Assembly: GCF_003096575.1 (NCBI RefSeq)
Contig: NZ_QEKT01000004.1
Coordinates: 1 to 64,000 of the forward strand
Origin: Convivina intestini
Lineage (GTDB): Bacteria > Bacillota > Bacilli > Lactobacillales > Lactobacillaceae
Length of the DNA: 64,000 nt
Direction: 5' to 3'
Shown here: positions 17,543 through 26,397 of the stretch, piece after piece
Position numbering within the stretch: the stretch's first letter is position 1
Layout of the letters: each line of letters begins with the position of its first letter
Made by a program: the position numbers and the translations under genes
The notes under the pieces: generated by a model
Told to the model about the DNA's origin: nothing
What the model saw: the letters and a program-made list of their open reading frames with translations, nothing else
Database searches by the model: none

Positions 17543-20245
17543 TTAGAATTGTTCTTCTAACAAAGCTTCAATTTCAGCCAAGCTTGGTTGGCGTGGGTTA
17601 CCAGGCGTGCACTGATCGTTATAAACCAAATCAACTAACTTAGACAAACTATCTTCAAAGTGCTTGCGATCAACACCGTTAGCCGACAAGCTAGGGACAA
17701 CATCCAAATCCTTGAAGAGCTGATCAATCTTAGCCAACAAAGCCTTAACTAATTCAACATCATCCTTACCCTCCAAGCACAAGTGGCGTGCAATATTTGC
17801 GTAGTCGTGTTGAGCAGTGTAAGTCTCATAACGTGGGAATGGCGTCCGCTTTACGTTACCAGTAACAGCGTTAAAGGCAATCGTCTTTGGCATCGCAATC
17901 GCAATCGCCAAACCGTGTGGCAAACCAAATTCTCCACCAGTCTTATGGGCAAGTGAATGGTTCATACCTAAGAAGGCATTGGCAAAGGACATTCCAGCCA
18001 AAGTAGCCGCATAATGCATCTTAATTCGAGCTTCCCGACCAGCATTAGTTGGGTGCTGTGGGTCATAGTGATAGGATTCAACCAAGTTATTAAAGATTAA
18101 CTTAATGGCTTGCAAAGCCCAAGGACGAGTCATTTCAGAAGACATAACTGAAACATAAGACTCCAAGGCGTGTGACAAAGTATCAATTCCAGACAAAGCC
18201 ACTGTGTGCTTTGGCACTGTCATAACAAATTCTGGATCAACAATGGCAACTTCAGGAGTTAACTCATAGTCAGCTAAAGGATACTTAACATGGGTTTCAT
18301 CATCAGTAATAACCGCAAATGGTGTTACTTCTGAACCAGTACCTGAGGTAGTTGGAATAGCTACCATTTGAGTGGCCTTAGCATGGTTGAACTTGACAAT
18401 CCGCTTACGGATATCCATAAACTTCTGTGACAACTTTGCAAAGAGATTCTTAACTGCATCAGGATCTTCTAAGATGCCTGGGTTTGACAAAGAATACTCA
18501 TACATGAAACGGGCAATCTTACCAGCATCAAGGGCTGATCCACCACCTAGCAAAATCACTGTATCAGGCTTAAATTCAGCCATCCGCTGTGCAATTTCAG
18601 TGGTTTGTGAGAGCGTTGGGTCAGGGCGTACAGTGCCATAAATGCTCGTTTGGATTTGGTCTTCGTGTAATTCTAACTGACTCAAAACCTTATCAACAAA
18701 GCCAAACTGCAACATACCAGGATCAGCGACGATAAAGACCCGCTTAACATCTGGCAAATCTTGCAAATAGCTAATTGAGTTAGATTCGTAGTAGATTTCC
18801 TTAGGCAAACGAATCCATTGTGGCCGGCTACGACGGCGAGCCACTGTTTTAACGTTAAGCAAATCGTATGTTGACAAGTTGTGAGACAATGAATTCTTCC
18901 CCCATGATCCAGTTCCAAGTGTCAATGATGGCCGCATGGCGTCGGTATAGATATCCCCAACACCACCAATTGAATCAGGTTGGTTGACTAAGATACGCGA
19001 AGCGCGGATTGCATCGGCATATTCCTTAACAAATGGATCATCTTGGGCACCAATTTGAATGGCGGCATTGTGTCCAGCCCCTTGATAGTCAAGCAAAGCA
19101 CGAACAATATCGATTCCTTGCTGACGATCCTTAGCCTTATAAACTGAAAGCAAGGGTGACAACTTTTCAGAAGATAGGGCTTCGCCAATATTTTTAGGAT
19201 CTAGCTCAAAAAGCAAAACATCTTTACCGGCTGGTAACTTTACGCCAGCCTGTTCAGCAATCCAACGGCCACTCATACCGGCAACTGGTCCAGCAACGCC
19301 ATAGCCTTCCGCGTTCTTTTTGAACACAAAGTCCGCAATCTTTTGGGCGTCTTTCTTAGGTACAACGTAGCCACCATCAATTTGCATCCGCTCCATAAAC
19401 TCGTCATAAATGCTAGCATCCACAACTGCTGAGTTTTCAGTGGCACAAATCATACCGTTATCAAAACGCTTTGAAAGCATCAAATCAGACACAGCCCGGT
19501 GAACGTTAGCAGTCTTATCAATATAAACCGCTCCGTTACCAGCCCCAACACCCATTGAAGGGTTACCAGAAGTCAAAGCCGCATGAACCATGGCTGGTCC
19601 ACCAGTAGCTAAGATTGAAGCAATATGTGGATTTTGAATTAAAGCAGTGGTTCCTTCCAAAGAAGGCTTCTCCACCCATTGAATAAAGTTTTCAGGAGCC
19701 CCGGCCTTAACGGCTGCATCATAAACAATCTTAGCAGCATGGGCTGATGACTTTTGGGCCTGAGGGTGGAAGGCGAAAATAATTACGTTACGTGTCTTGG
19801 CTGCCAACATTGACTTGAAAATAGTCGTTGATGTTGGGTTAGTAGTAGGCACAATCCCAGCCAAAATACCAAGAGGCGCAGCTACTTCAACCTTACCCAA
19901 AATCTTATCTTCAGAAATAACACCCACGGTCTTATCGTGACGGATTGCGTTATAAACTGATTCTGAAGCAAAGCGATTCTTAGTATCCTTATCTTCCACG
20001 ATACCTCGACCAGTCTCGTCGTGGGCTTCGTGAGCTAACTCCAAAGAATGTTCAGATCCAGCTAATGCCATCGCCGCCACAATATTATCAACTTGTTCTT
20101 GCGAATAGTTCAAAAATTCCTCAGCTGCCTTTTGAGCTTTGGTAATTAGTCCGGCCACCATGGTTTCAGCCGCTTGCTTACGGGCGGCTTTTTCTTCCGG
20201 TGTCAAAACTTTTTTAGCTGTCTTCTTTTCAGTATCTTTTGCCAT
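17543..20245 (-). CDS. adhE: Bifunctional acetaldehyde-CoA/alcohol dehydrogenase
   Basis: Reduces acetyl-CoA to acetaldehyde and then ethanol, regenerating NAD+. In heterofermentative lactic acid bacteria this disposes of electrons from the phosphoketolase pathway. The 900 residues consist of an N-terminal aldehyde dehydrogenase with catalytic Cys267 (NGMICATENS) and a C-terminal iron-dependent alcohol dehydrogenase with GGGSALDAGK, SGIDTLSHALESY and GMNHSLAHKTGGEFGLPHG metal ligands. Both halves look intact. A Lys-rich N-terminal extension of about 30 residues precedes the usual start. It has an AAAGGAAC ribosome binding site and a candidate Rex operator at its promoter. It fits with xpk at the right edge. 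Confidence 0.97.
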   Translation of the reverse strand: MAKDTEKKTAKKVLTPEEKAARKQAAETMVAGLITKAQKAAEEFLNYSQEQVDNIVAAMALAGSEHSLELAHEAHDETGRGIVEDKDTKNRFASESVYNAIRHDKTVGVISEDKILGKVEVAAPLGILAGIVPTTNPTSTTIFKSMLAAKTRNVIIFAFHPQAQKSSAHAAKIVYDAAVKAGAPENFIQWVEKPSLEGTTALIQNPHIASILATGGPAMVHAALTSGNPSMGVGAGNGAVYIDKTANVHRAVSDLMLSKRFDNGMICATENSAVVDASIYDEFMERMQIDGGYVVPKKDAQKIADFVFKKNAEGYGVAGPVAGMSGRWIAEQAGVKLPAGKDVLLFELDPKNIGEALSSEKLSPLLSVYKAKDRQQGIDIVRALLDYQGAGHNAAIQIGAQDDPFVKEYADAIRASRILVNQPDSIGGVGDIYTDAMRPSLTLGTGSWGKNSLSHNLSTYDLLNVKTVARRRSRPQWIRLPKEIYYESNSISYLQDLPDVKRVFIVADPGMLQFGFVDKVLSQLELHEDQIQTSIYGTVRPDPTLSQTTEIAQRMAEFKPDTVILLGGGSALDAGKIARFMYEYSLSNPGILEDPDAVKNLFAKLSQKFMDIRKRIVKFNHAKATQMVAIPTTSGTGSEVTPFAVITDDETHVKYPLADYELTPEVAIVDPEFVMTVPKHTVALSGIDTLSHALESYVSVMSSEMTRPWALQAIKLIFNNLVESYHYDPQHPTNAGREARIKMHYAATLAGMSFANAFLGMNHSLAHKTGGEFGLPHGLAIAIAMPKTIAFNAVTGNVKRTPFPRYETYTAQHDYANIARHLCLEGKDDVELVKALLAKIDQLFKDLDVVPSLSANGVDRKHFEDSLSKLVDLVYNDQCTPGNPRQPSLAEIEALLEEQF

Positions 20246-20286
20246 TTATTAAAGTTCCTTTCGGTTAATACCTTTTCGATGGTCTA

Positions 20287-20339
20287 AGTGTACAACAGTC
20301 AATAATGAAAATCAAGAGATTTTGTGATTTATTTATCAA
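20287..20339 (-). promoter_or_regulatory. adhE promoter with candidate Rex site
   Basis: On the minus strand, TTGATT-N17-TACACT (20310-20315 and 20287-20292) lies about 40 bases before adhE. Just upstream is an 18-mer TTGTGATTTATTTATCAA (20322-20339). One half matches the Rex consensus half-site TTGTGA exactly and the other matches partly. NADH-responsive Rex control of adhE is known in Gram-positives. Here it is inferred. Confidence 0.5.
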
Positions 20340-20519
20340 ATAGAATCACCACCATTATTAAAATAATAAAGCCTTTTTATCGGGTTATAACATATAAAAC
20401 GTAAAATTTAATTATAGTGTATTATCATTTATAATTTTACTATGTGATTTTAATAACATTAATTATCACCCTAAATATTTGGTATAATGGGAGGGTGAGT
20501 TTATCAATTGGAGGGTAAT

Positions 20520-21224
20520 ATGTATTATCGTGATGGAGAGTACTACGAACTAAAACCCTCCCAAACTTTTTTCTACTTTATCGTAGCCTTAATTCTTAAT
20601 GCTTTTGGAAACGGCTTGAGTGTAGCTAGTAATATGGGTTCAGCCCCTTGGACAGCCGGAGCGGCTAATTTAGCTCATCTTACTGGCTGGCCAATCAGCC
20701 TTTTTCTAATGTTAATTAGTACTACCGTGGCTGTTGCTAATCTTTTCTTTGCCGATGATTTTGATTTACGACGGCTAATAGGTAACGTTTTCTTCGGAGT
20801 GGCTTTTTCCTTTTTAGTCGGATTTTTTACCAGCTTCTTTACCCATTTAGGAGTAACGACCTTACCACTAGCTTGGCGCATTCCAATTGATTTATTTGCC
20901 GTAATGAATGTTGGGATTGGTATTTCAATCTATCAACGAGTCAATCTGATTATGCATCCGATTGATGACCTAACCAATATTTTACGGTTTAAGTATTTTC
21001 GTGGAAATGCCAGCAAGGCTCAAATGAGTAACTTTGTAGTCGCCATTGCCATTTCATTAACTTGTTTTTTATTTAGCCATCAACTCGTGGCCCTCAACAT
21101 CGGAACGGCCTTTTCCTTTTTCTTCCAGGGAAAAATTATTGCCATTGCCGATCGCCGAATGTTCCCCCACCTAGTTCATGGGGATCTTAATCGAATTCAT
21201 CGTATTAGAAAAACCAACGCTTAA
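20520..21224 (+). CDS. YczE/YitT-like integral membrane protein
   Basis: A 234-residue membrane protein with about five to six hydrophobic segments (near 15-35, 45-70, 80-105, 115-135, 165-190, 195-215). The N-terminal GNGLSVASNMGSAPWTAG is typical of the YczE/YyaS group, whose function is unknown. I start at ATG 20520 after the TTGGAGGG ribosome binding site; the longer frame uses a TTG inside that site. An extended -10 (TGG-TATAAT, 20483-20488) lies upstream. It is divergent from adhE, and its stop codon sits inside its own terminator. Confidence 0.75.
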   Translation: MYYRDGEYYELKPSQTFFYFIVALILNAFGNGLSVASNMGSAPWTAGAANLAHLTGWPISLFLMLISTTVAVANLFFADDFDLRRLIGNVFFGVAFSFLVGFFTSFFTHLGVTTLPLAWRIPIDLFAVMNVGIGISIYQRVNLIMHPIDDLTNILRFKYFRGNASKAQMSNFVVAIAISLTCFLFSHQLVALNIGTAFSFFFQGKIIAIADRRMFPHLVHGDLNRIHRIRKTNA

Positions 21225-21236
21225 AACGTTGGTTTT
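21210..21236. terminator. Terminator at the end of the YczE-like gene and thiD
   Basis: A 10-bp stem, AAAACCAACG (21210-21219) with CGTTGGTTTT (21227-21236), followed by more T on the plus strand. The plus gene's stop codon (21222-21224) is in the loop. It may act in both directions. Confidence 0.8.
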
Positions 21237-21240
21237 TTAC

Positions 21241-22053
21241 TTAAATATTTAAATCTTGACTAGCCCAATGATTAATCGGCCCAAATTTATGACCAACTTC
21301 AATTGGCTTAGAAATAGCAGCAACCGTAACATCATGGGCGGTCTTAATCGCCTGCTTTAAAGATTGTCCCTTAGCCAGTTCAGCAGCAATCGTGGCCGAG
21401 AAGGTATCCCCAGTTCCATTAATATGCTCCGTATCATAATAAGGATGGACTAACCATTCCTCACTCCCGTCAGCATAGACGACATAGTCATAGACTTGCT
21501 CTTGACCAGGACGATGCCAACCTTTCACTACCACATTATCCACCCCTAAGGCCTGAATCGCCAAGGCGGCCGCCTTTTGATCATCTCGATCCTTAATGGC
21601 TAGACCAGTTAACAATTGGGCTTCAAAGAAGTTCGGGGTTGCCACCGTAGCCAAAGGTAAAAGTTCTTGCTTTAAGCTGGTAAAAGCCTCATCTTCTAAC
21701 AATTGCGCCCCGTGTTTGGTCGTAATAACTGGATCAACAACTAAGGGGCCAAAATCATAATTTTGATAGGCTGTCACCACGGTTTTAATTAAGTCAGCCG
21801 TTCCTAACATACCAGTTTTAGCGGCTCTAATTTTAAAATCAGCTGCTAAAACTTCAAACTGCTTAGCTACAAAATCCAAGGGTAAATTCTCAGCAGCCTG
21901 GATACCGTAGGAATTACCAGCCACTGCAGCAACTAAGACCGACATGCCATACGTCTGACGCATAAAAAAAGTATGTAAATCAGCCTGCATACCGGCCGAG
22001 CCATCACAGTCCGAACCAGCGATTGTTAATACCTGTGGAAAATCATTGATCAT
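21241..22053 (-). CDS. thiD: Hydroxymethylpyrimidine/phosphomethylpyrimidine kinase (ThiD/PdxK family)
   Basis: Ribokinase-fold kinase acting on the thiamine pyrimidine moiety; close relatives also phosphorylate pyridoxine-type vitamers. The 270 residues show LTIAGSDCDGSAGMQADLHT at the N-terminus and HINGTGDTFSA (anion hole and catalytic Asp) near residue 210. I start at ATG 22053 after AGAGGGA; the longer frame runs back into folT. The gene overlaps the folT end by 11 bases and should share its THF riboswitch. Which vitamer it uses cannot be decided from sequence. Confidence 0.82.
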   Translation of the reverse strand: MINDFPQVLTIAGSDCDGSAGMQADLHTFFMRQTYGMSVLVAAVAGNSYGIQAAENLPLDFVAKQFEVLAADFKIRAAKTGMLGTADLIKTVVTAYQNYDFGPLVVDPVITTKHGAQLLEDEAFTSLKQELLPLATVATPNFFEAQLLTGLAIKDRDDQKAAALAIQALGVDNVVVKGWHRPGQEQVYDYVVYADGSEEWLVHPYYDTEHINGTGDTFSATIAAELAKGQSLKQAIKTAHDVTVAAISKPIEVGHKFGPINHWASQDLNI

Positions 22054-22630
22054 TGTTCCCTCTTTTCTCACTGAAAAACTGTTGCGTAACTCGTTTGACC
22101 AAGTCATTGTTCAGTAAATAATAGGTCATAGCTACTTGAACTGGCAAAAACAGGACATTTTTTACTAATCGTGGCGTGATAAAACTAACAAAAGTTTGCC
22201 AACTATGAATCCGACTGTACATCATGTTTAACCACAAAGAATTCAGCCCGACATTGACAATGAAAATGACCAAACTAACAGTAATAATCACTCTTAGCCA
22301 ACTAACATGGTCCTGCTGATAGTAACCATTAGCGTATATCAGTGCCGCTAGAATGGCTGATACAGTGAATCCCAGGAAAAAGCCAGCCCCCGTGGGAAAC
22401 AAAAAAAACTTTAAAACATCCATCACTGCGGCGATTAGCATTGACCATAGCGGGCCATACCATTTAGCAATTAAAGACGTTGCTATGAAGGTAAAACCAA
22501 TTTGCAAGAGTGGCAAACTAAAGGATAGTCTCCCTAAGACAATGCTTAGGGCCATTAACAAGGCCAATACCACTAACTGCCGTGTGTTAAGCAGTGGTAA
22601 CTTCCACTTACTTCGTGTTAAATGTTCCAT
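22043..22630 (-). CDS. folT: Folate ECF transporter S component FolT
   Basis: Membrane subunit that binds folate and works with the shared ECF energising module (EcfAA'T, not in this window). The 195 residues contain about six hydrophobic segments, with conserved-looking IATSLIAKWYGPLWSMLIAA and LKFFLFPTGAGFFLGF in the middle. The FolT assignment rests strongly on the THF riboswitch directly upstream, which in Lactobacillales typically controls folT. The ATG follows the GGAGG that the riboswitch can mask. thiD overlaps its 3' end. Confidence 0.88.
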   Translation of the reverse strand: MEHLTRSKWKLPLLNTRQLVVLALLMALSIVLGRLSFSLPLLQIGFTFIATSLIAKWYGPLWSMLIAAVMDVLKFFLFPTGAGFFLGFTVSAILAALIYANGYYQQDHVSWLRVIITVSLVIFIVNVGLNSLWLNMMYSRIHSWQTFVSFITPRLVKNVLFLPVQVAMTYYLLNNDLVKRVTQQFFSEKRGNNDQ

Positions 22631-22638
22631 ATTCTGAA

Positions 22639-22758
22639 CCTCCGATTGGAGTGTTCACCGTTATACTGGTGAATGCGATACCTGCATCGCACATAATTGT
22701 TTCGTCAGTGGCCCACATTCCGTTTCCACTGCACTTAACGCACAGGTATCTACCCCTC
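22639..22758 (-). promoter_or_regulatory. Tetrahydrofolate (THF) riboswitch upstream of folT
   Basis: On the minus strand the leader contains GGGGTAGATACCTG, GCGTTAAGTG, a CAGTGG/CCACTG stem, GACGAAAC and GATGCAGGTATCGC, matching the conserved blocks and pairings of the THF aptamer (folT class). Downstream, CTCC (22648-22651) can pair with the GGAGG ribosome binding site (22639-22643). This suggests translational control of folT-thiD by folate. The aptamer core is about 22668-22758. Confidence 0.9.
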
Positions 22759-22796
22759 ATTTTATTTTGTCCGAAGACAAATCCATTGTAACAAAA

Positions 22797-22820
22797 AAAC
22801 CATCCATGATTGGATGGTTT
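22797..22820 (-). terminator. Terminator after prfC
   Basis: A 10-bp stem AAACCATCCA/TGGATGGTTT with a TGAT loop, then a T-run on the minus strand. Confidence 0.88.
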
Positions 22821-22831
22821 GACAGTAAAAC

Positions 22832-24343
22832 TTACATTTTTTCTTCTAAATCAATATCAGGGTACTTATCTTTAAACCAATTCAAGGCAAACTTATTTTC
22901 AAATAAGAAGACCGGTTGATCATAGCGATCACGAACCAACAAGTTACGGGAAGAAGCCATCTTTTCATCCAACTGGTCGGGATTAATCCAACGGGCAACT
23001 TTTGACCCAATCGGTTCAAAGGCAATTTCGACGTTATATTCATTTTCCATCCGGAACTTGAATACTTCAAACTGCAACTGTCCGACCGCACCAATGATGT
23101 ATTCCGTGCCACTCCAAGATTGATACAGCTGAATCGTCCCCTCTTGAACCAGCTGAGCAATTCCTTTGTGATAGGATTTTTGCTTCATGACATCCTTGGC
23201 GATTACCTTGTTAAAGTATTCCGGCGTAAATGTTGGTAAGTCAGGGAATTCGACTGACTTTTTACCAGAATAAATCGTATCACCAATCTGGAAATTACCG
23301 GTATCATAGATACCAATAATATCTCCCGGTACCGCAGTTTGTACGTTTTCACGTTCCTCGGCCATAAACTGGGTCACATTGGATAAACGCATCTTTTTAC
23401 CAGTCCGTTGCAAGGTCACGTCCATCCCGCGATCAAATTCACCGCTAACAATTCGTAAAAAGGCGATTCGATCACGATGACGGGGATCCATGTTGGCCTG
23501 AATTTTAAAGACAAAACCAGTAAATTGAGAATCACTTGGTTCAACTAAGCTACCATCAACCGTGGCTACTGGTACTGGCGCTGGTGCATACTTTAGGTAC
23601 TCCCGCAAAAATTCAGTGACCCCAAAATTAGCTAAGGCTGAACCAAAGAAGACTGGGGTTAACTTCCCATGCGCAATTGCGTCCTCGTCAAATTCGTTTC
23701 CAGCATCCTTGACCAATTCAACTTCGTCTTCACCTTCAGCCACCACTTCGGGATGGTTGCTAGCGTTCTTAAAGGAAATTAGTTCATCTTTTTGTAAGTC
23801 ATAAATCCCCTGCAAAATCTGACCAGAACCAATCGGCCAATTCATCGGATAAGCCTGAATACCCAAAACTGTCTCCAATTCATCGACCAAATCCAAAGGA
23901 GAACGAGCATCACGATCGATTTTGTTAAAGAAGGTAAAGACTGGAATCCCGCGTTGCGAGACAATCTCAAATAATTTTTTAGTCTGTGGCTCAATTCCCT
24001 TGGCCGCATCCACGACCATGACGACTGAATCCACGGCCATCAAAGTTCGATAGGTATCTTCTGAAAAATCCTCGTGCCCAGGGGTATCCAAAATGTTAAT
24101 TCGCTTACCATCATAGTCAAATTGCAAAACTGATGAAGTAACCGAAATTCCACGCTGCTGTTCAATGGCCATCCAGTCCGATGAAGCTAATTTTTTAGCG
24201 CCACGTCCTTTAACAGTACCGGCCTCACGAATAACGCCCCCATGAAGCAATAACTGCTCCGTTAAGGTTGTTTTACCCGCATCGGGATGAGAAATAATGG
24301 CGAATGTTCGCCGATTTTTTAGTTGCTCTTGAAAATTATCCAT
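22832..24343 (-). CDS. prfC: Peptide chain release factor 3
   Basis: GTPase that recycles RF1/RF2 from ribosomes after termination. The 503 residues carry the translational GTPase motifs [17 protein letters not shown] (G1), the RGISVTSSV switch region (G2), [14 protein letters not shown] (G3, with the RF3-typical EDTYR) and NKIDRD (G4). RF3-type domains II and III follow. It stands alone between two terminators. The ribosome binding site is modest (AAAGGCACT before ATG). Confidence 0.95.
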   Translation of the reverse strand: MDNFQEQLKNRRTFAIISHPDAGKTTLTEQLLLHGGVIREAGTVKGRGAKKLASSDWMAIEQQRGISVTSSVLQFDYDGKRINILDTPGHEDFSEDTYRTLMAVDSVVMVVDAAKGIEPQTKKLFEIVSQRGIPVFTFFNKIDRDARSPLDLVDELETVLGIQAYPMNWPIGSGQILQGIYDLQKDELISFKNASNHPEVVAEGEDEVELVKDAGNEFDEDAIAHGKLTPVFFGSALANFGVTEFLREYLKYAPAPVPVATVDGSLVEPSDSQFTGFVFKIQANMDPRHRDRIAFLRIVSGEFDRGMDVTLQRTGKKMRLSNVTQFMAEERENVQTAVPGDIIGIYDTGNFQIGDTIYSGKKSVEFPDLPTFTPEYFNKVIAKDVMKQKSYHKGIAQLVQEGTIQLYQSWSGTEYIIGAVGQLQFEVFKFRMENEYNVEIAFEPIGSKVARWINPDQLDEKMASSRNLLVRDRYDQPVFLFENKFALNWFKDKYPDIDLEEKM

Positions 24344-24362
24344 AGTGCCTTTATTCTACCTG

Positions 24363-24397
24363 AAAAAAGCCTTAACTGCTAGCAGTTAAAGCTTTTT
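24363..24397 (-). terminator. Terminator after the opp operon
   Basis: An 18-nt perfect palindrome (TTAACTGCTAGCAGTTAA) with AAAAAGC/GCTTTTT arms forms a strong hairpin with T-run on the minus strand. It lies between oppF and prfC. Confidence 0.85.
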
Positions 24398-24399
24398 CT

Positions 24400-25335
24400 T
24401 TATTTTTGAGCTTTCCTATATTCTTCAGCTTCGGCCGGGGTGGCCAAAACAAAGTGACCATCGCCAACTTCAACCATGCCACGTTCCTGCCCATCGCTTT
24501 CACGACTAGGATCATAGGTGATAGCCCGACGCTGGCGCTCAGCTTCAGGATCAGGGACCGGAATGGCTGATAGCAAACTTTTGGTATAAGGATGCAAGGG
24601 ATGATTATAAACAGCATCGGCTGGGCCAATTTCCAACAACTTTCCCCAGTGCATTACCCCAATCCGATCTGAAATATATTTCACCATCGAAAGATCATGG
24701 GCAATAAAAAGGTAAGTCAAGGAATGCTTCTTTTGCAAATCCTTCATCAAATTGACAACTTGGGCTTGCACTGATACGTCCAAAGCTGAGATAGGTTCGT
24801 CAGCAATAATAAATTTTGGATCAACGGCTAGTGCCCGGGCAATCCCGATTCTCTGCCGCTGTCCTCCAGAAAATTCGTGGGGATAACGACTAGCGTGATC
24901 TTTATTTAAGCCGACTAAATCTAATAAATGTAAAACCTGAGCATCTCGGTCGGCTTTAGACTTGGCCAAATGATGGATATCAATTCCCTCAGCAATGATA
25001 TCTTCAACCTTCATCCGACTGTTTAAGCTAGCATGCGGGTCTTGGAAAATCATTTGACTATCCTTACGAAAATCAGACAAGGCCCGTCCTTTTAACTTAG
25101 TAACGTCTTGCCCATCAAAGAGAATCTGCCCGTCACTGGCTTGGTAAAGTTTAAGAATGGTACGTCCCAAGGTCGTTTTACCAGAACCAGATTCACCCAC
25201 GAGGCCAAACACTTCACCCTCATAAATATCAAAGCTAATGTTTTCTAGCGCATGCACAGCGTTTGAACGCCCTTTATTAAAGGTTAAATCAAGATTTTTT
25301 ATTTCAACTAGTTTAGAAGTTTTATCGGTTGTCAT
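24400..25335 (-). CDS. oppF: Oligopeptide ABC transporter ATP-binding protein OppF
   Basis: One of two ATPases energising oligopeptide import. The 311 residues show Walker A GESGSGKTT near 50, signature FSGGQRQRIGIARAL near 160, Walker B FIIADEPIS, H-loop FIAHDLSMV, and the C-terminal Opp/Dpp extension (YTKSLLSAIPVPDPEAER). It begins two bases after oppD, with its ribosome binding site AAGGAG inside the oppD 3' end. It is the last gene of oppABCDF. Confidence 0.94.
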   Translation of the reverse strand: MTTDKTSKLVEIKNLDLTFNKGRSNAVHALENISFDIYEGEVFGLVGESGSGKTTLGRTILKLYQASDGQILFDGQDVTKLKGRALSDFRKDSQMIFQDPHASLNSRMKVEDIIAEGIDIHHLAKSKADRDAQVLHLLDLVGLNKDHASRYPHEFSGGQRQRIGIARALAVDPKFIIADEPISALDVSVQAQVVNLMKDLQKKHSLTYLFIAHDLSMVKYISDRIGVMHWGKLLEIGPADAVYNHPLHPYTKSLLSAIPVPDPEAERQRRAITYDPSRESDGQERGMVEVGDGHFVLATPAEAEEYRKAQK

Positions 25336-25337
25336 TA

Positions 25338-26390
25338 TTAAACTCCTTGAGCCTGCATATCATGCCAATGTTGCCAACGTTGCACAATTGGTGCGGGTGG
25401 GGTCACCTTGGGTGCGCGTTCATCAAGTAACCAAGTGGCTGCATAATGAGTATCACTGACCTTAAAGAACGGTGGCTGCTCTTCATGGTCAATCGCTAAG
25501 GCAAATTGATTCCGGTTGGCAAAGGCATCCCCCTTAGGTGGATATAACAAATCCGGCGGAGTTCCTGGAATAGCTTCCAAACTCCCCTGCTTGGTATCAG
25601 TAGTCGGCATGGAATCTAACAAGCCCCAAGTATAGGGATGTTGTGGGTTAAAATAAATCTCATCCACAGTCCCATATTCAACAATTTTACCGGCATACAT
25701 TACGGCCACACGATCGGCAATCCCCGCTACAACACCTAAGTCGTGGGTAATAAAAATAATTGAGGAATGGTACTTGGCCTGTTGGTCCTTCATCATTCGC
25801 AGAATTTGCGCCTGAATAGTAACATCCAAGGCCGTTGTCGGTTCATCAGCAATCAAAATATCTGGATTAGCTGCTAGAGCAATCGCAATCACAGCTCGCT
25901 GCCGCATCCCCCCTGACCATTGATGAGGATAATCATTGATATGCTCTTTGGGCTCAGGAATACCAACCCCGACCATCAGCTTTAAGGCCTGTTCCATGGC
26001 TTCAGCTTTACTAACCTTTTGGTGCTTTAAAATTGGTTCGGCAATTTGCTGGCCAATCTTCATGGTGGGATCCAAGCTAGTCATCGGGTCTTGGAAAACC
26101 ATGGCAATTTCATTCCCACGAATTTTTTGCCAACCTTTAGCATCCAGCTTAGACAAATCATTGCCCTTAAAGATTAATTGACTATCTTCAGAGATACGAG
26201 CATTTTCAGCATTCAAACCCATTAAGGTTTTAGTAGTGACCGACTTACCCGAACCAGATTCACCAACGATTGCTAAGGTTTCACCCTTTTTTAAATCAAA
26301 GGAAATATCACGAATAGCTTGGACTTTCCCAGCGTAGGTGTTGAAATCAACTACTAAATCTTTTACTTGTAAAATTGTATCATTCATCAT
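25338..26390 (-). CDS. oppD: Oligopeptide ABC transporter ATP-binding protein OppD
   Basis: Second ATPase of the oligopeptide importer. The 350 residues contain Walker A GESGSGKSVTTK near 42, signature WSGGMRQRAVIAIAL, Walker B ILIADEPTT and the Opp C-terminal region (HPYTWGLLDSMP). The start is one of two adjacent ATGs (26390 or 26387) after GAGGAG. The longer frame into oppC has no ribosome binding site. It lies between oppC and oppF. Confidence 0.93.
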   Translation of the reverse strand: MMNDTILQVKDLVVDFNTYAGKVQAIRDISFDLKKGETLAIVGESGSGKSVTTKTLMGLNAENARISEDSQLIFKGNDLSKLDAKGWQKIRGNEIAMVFQDPMTSLDPTMKIGQQIAEPILKHQKVSKAEAMEQALKLMVGVGIPEPKEHINDYPHQWSGGMRQRAVIAIALAANPDILIADEPTTALDVTIQAQILRMMKDQQAKYHSSIIFITHDLGVVAGIADRVAVMYAGKIVEYGTVDEIYFNPQHPYTWGLLDSMPTTDTKQGSLEAIPGTPPDLLYPPKGDAFANRNQFALAIDHEEQPPFFKVSDTHYAATWLLDERAPKVTPPAPIVQRWQHWHDMQAQGV

Positions 26391-26397
26391 CGTCGCT

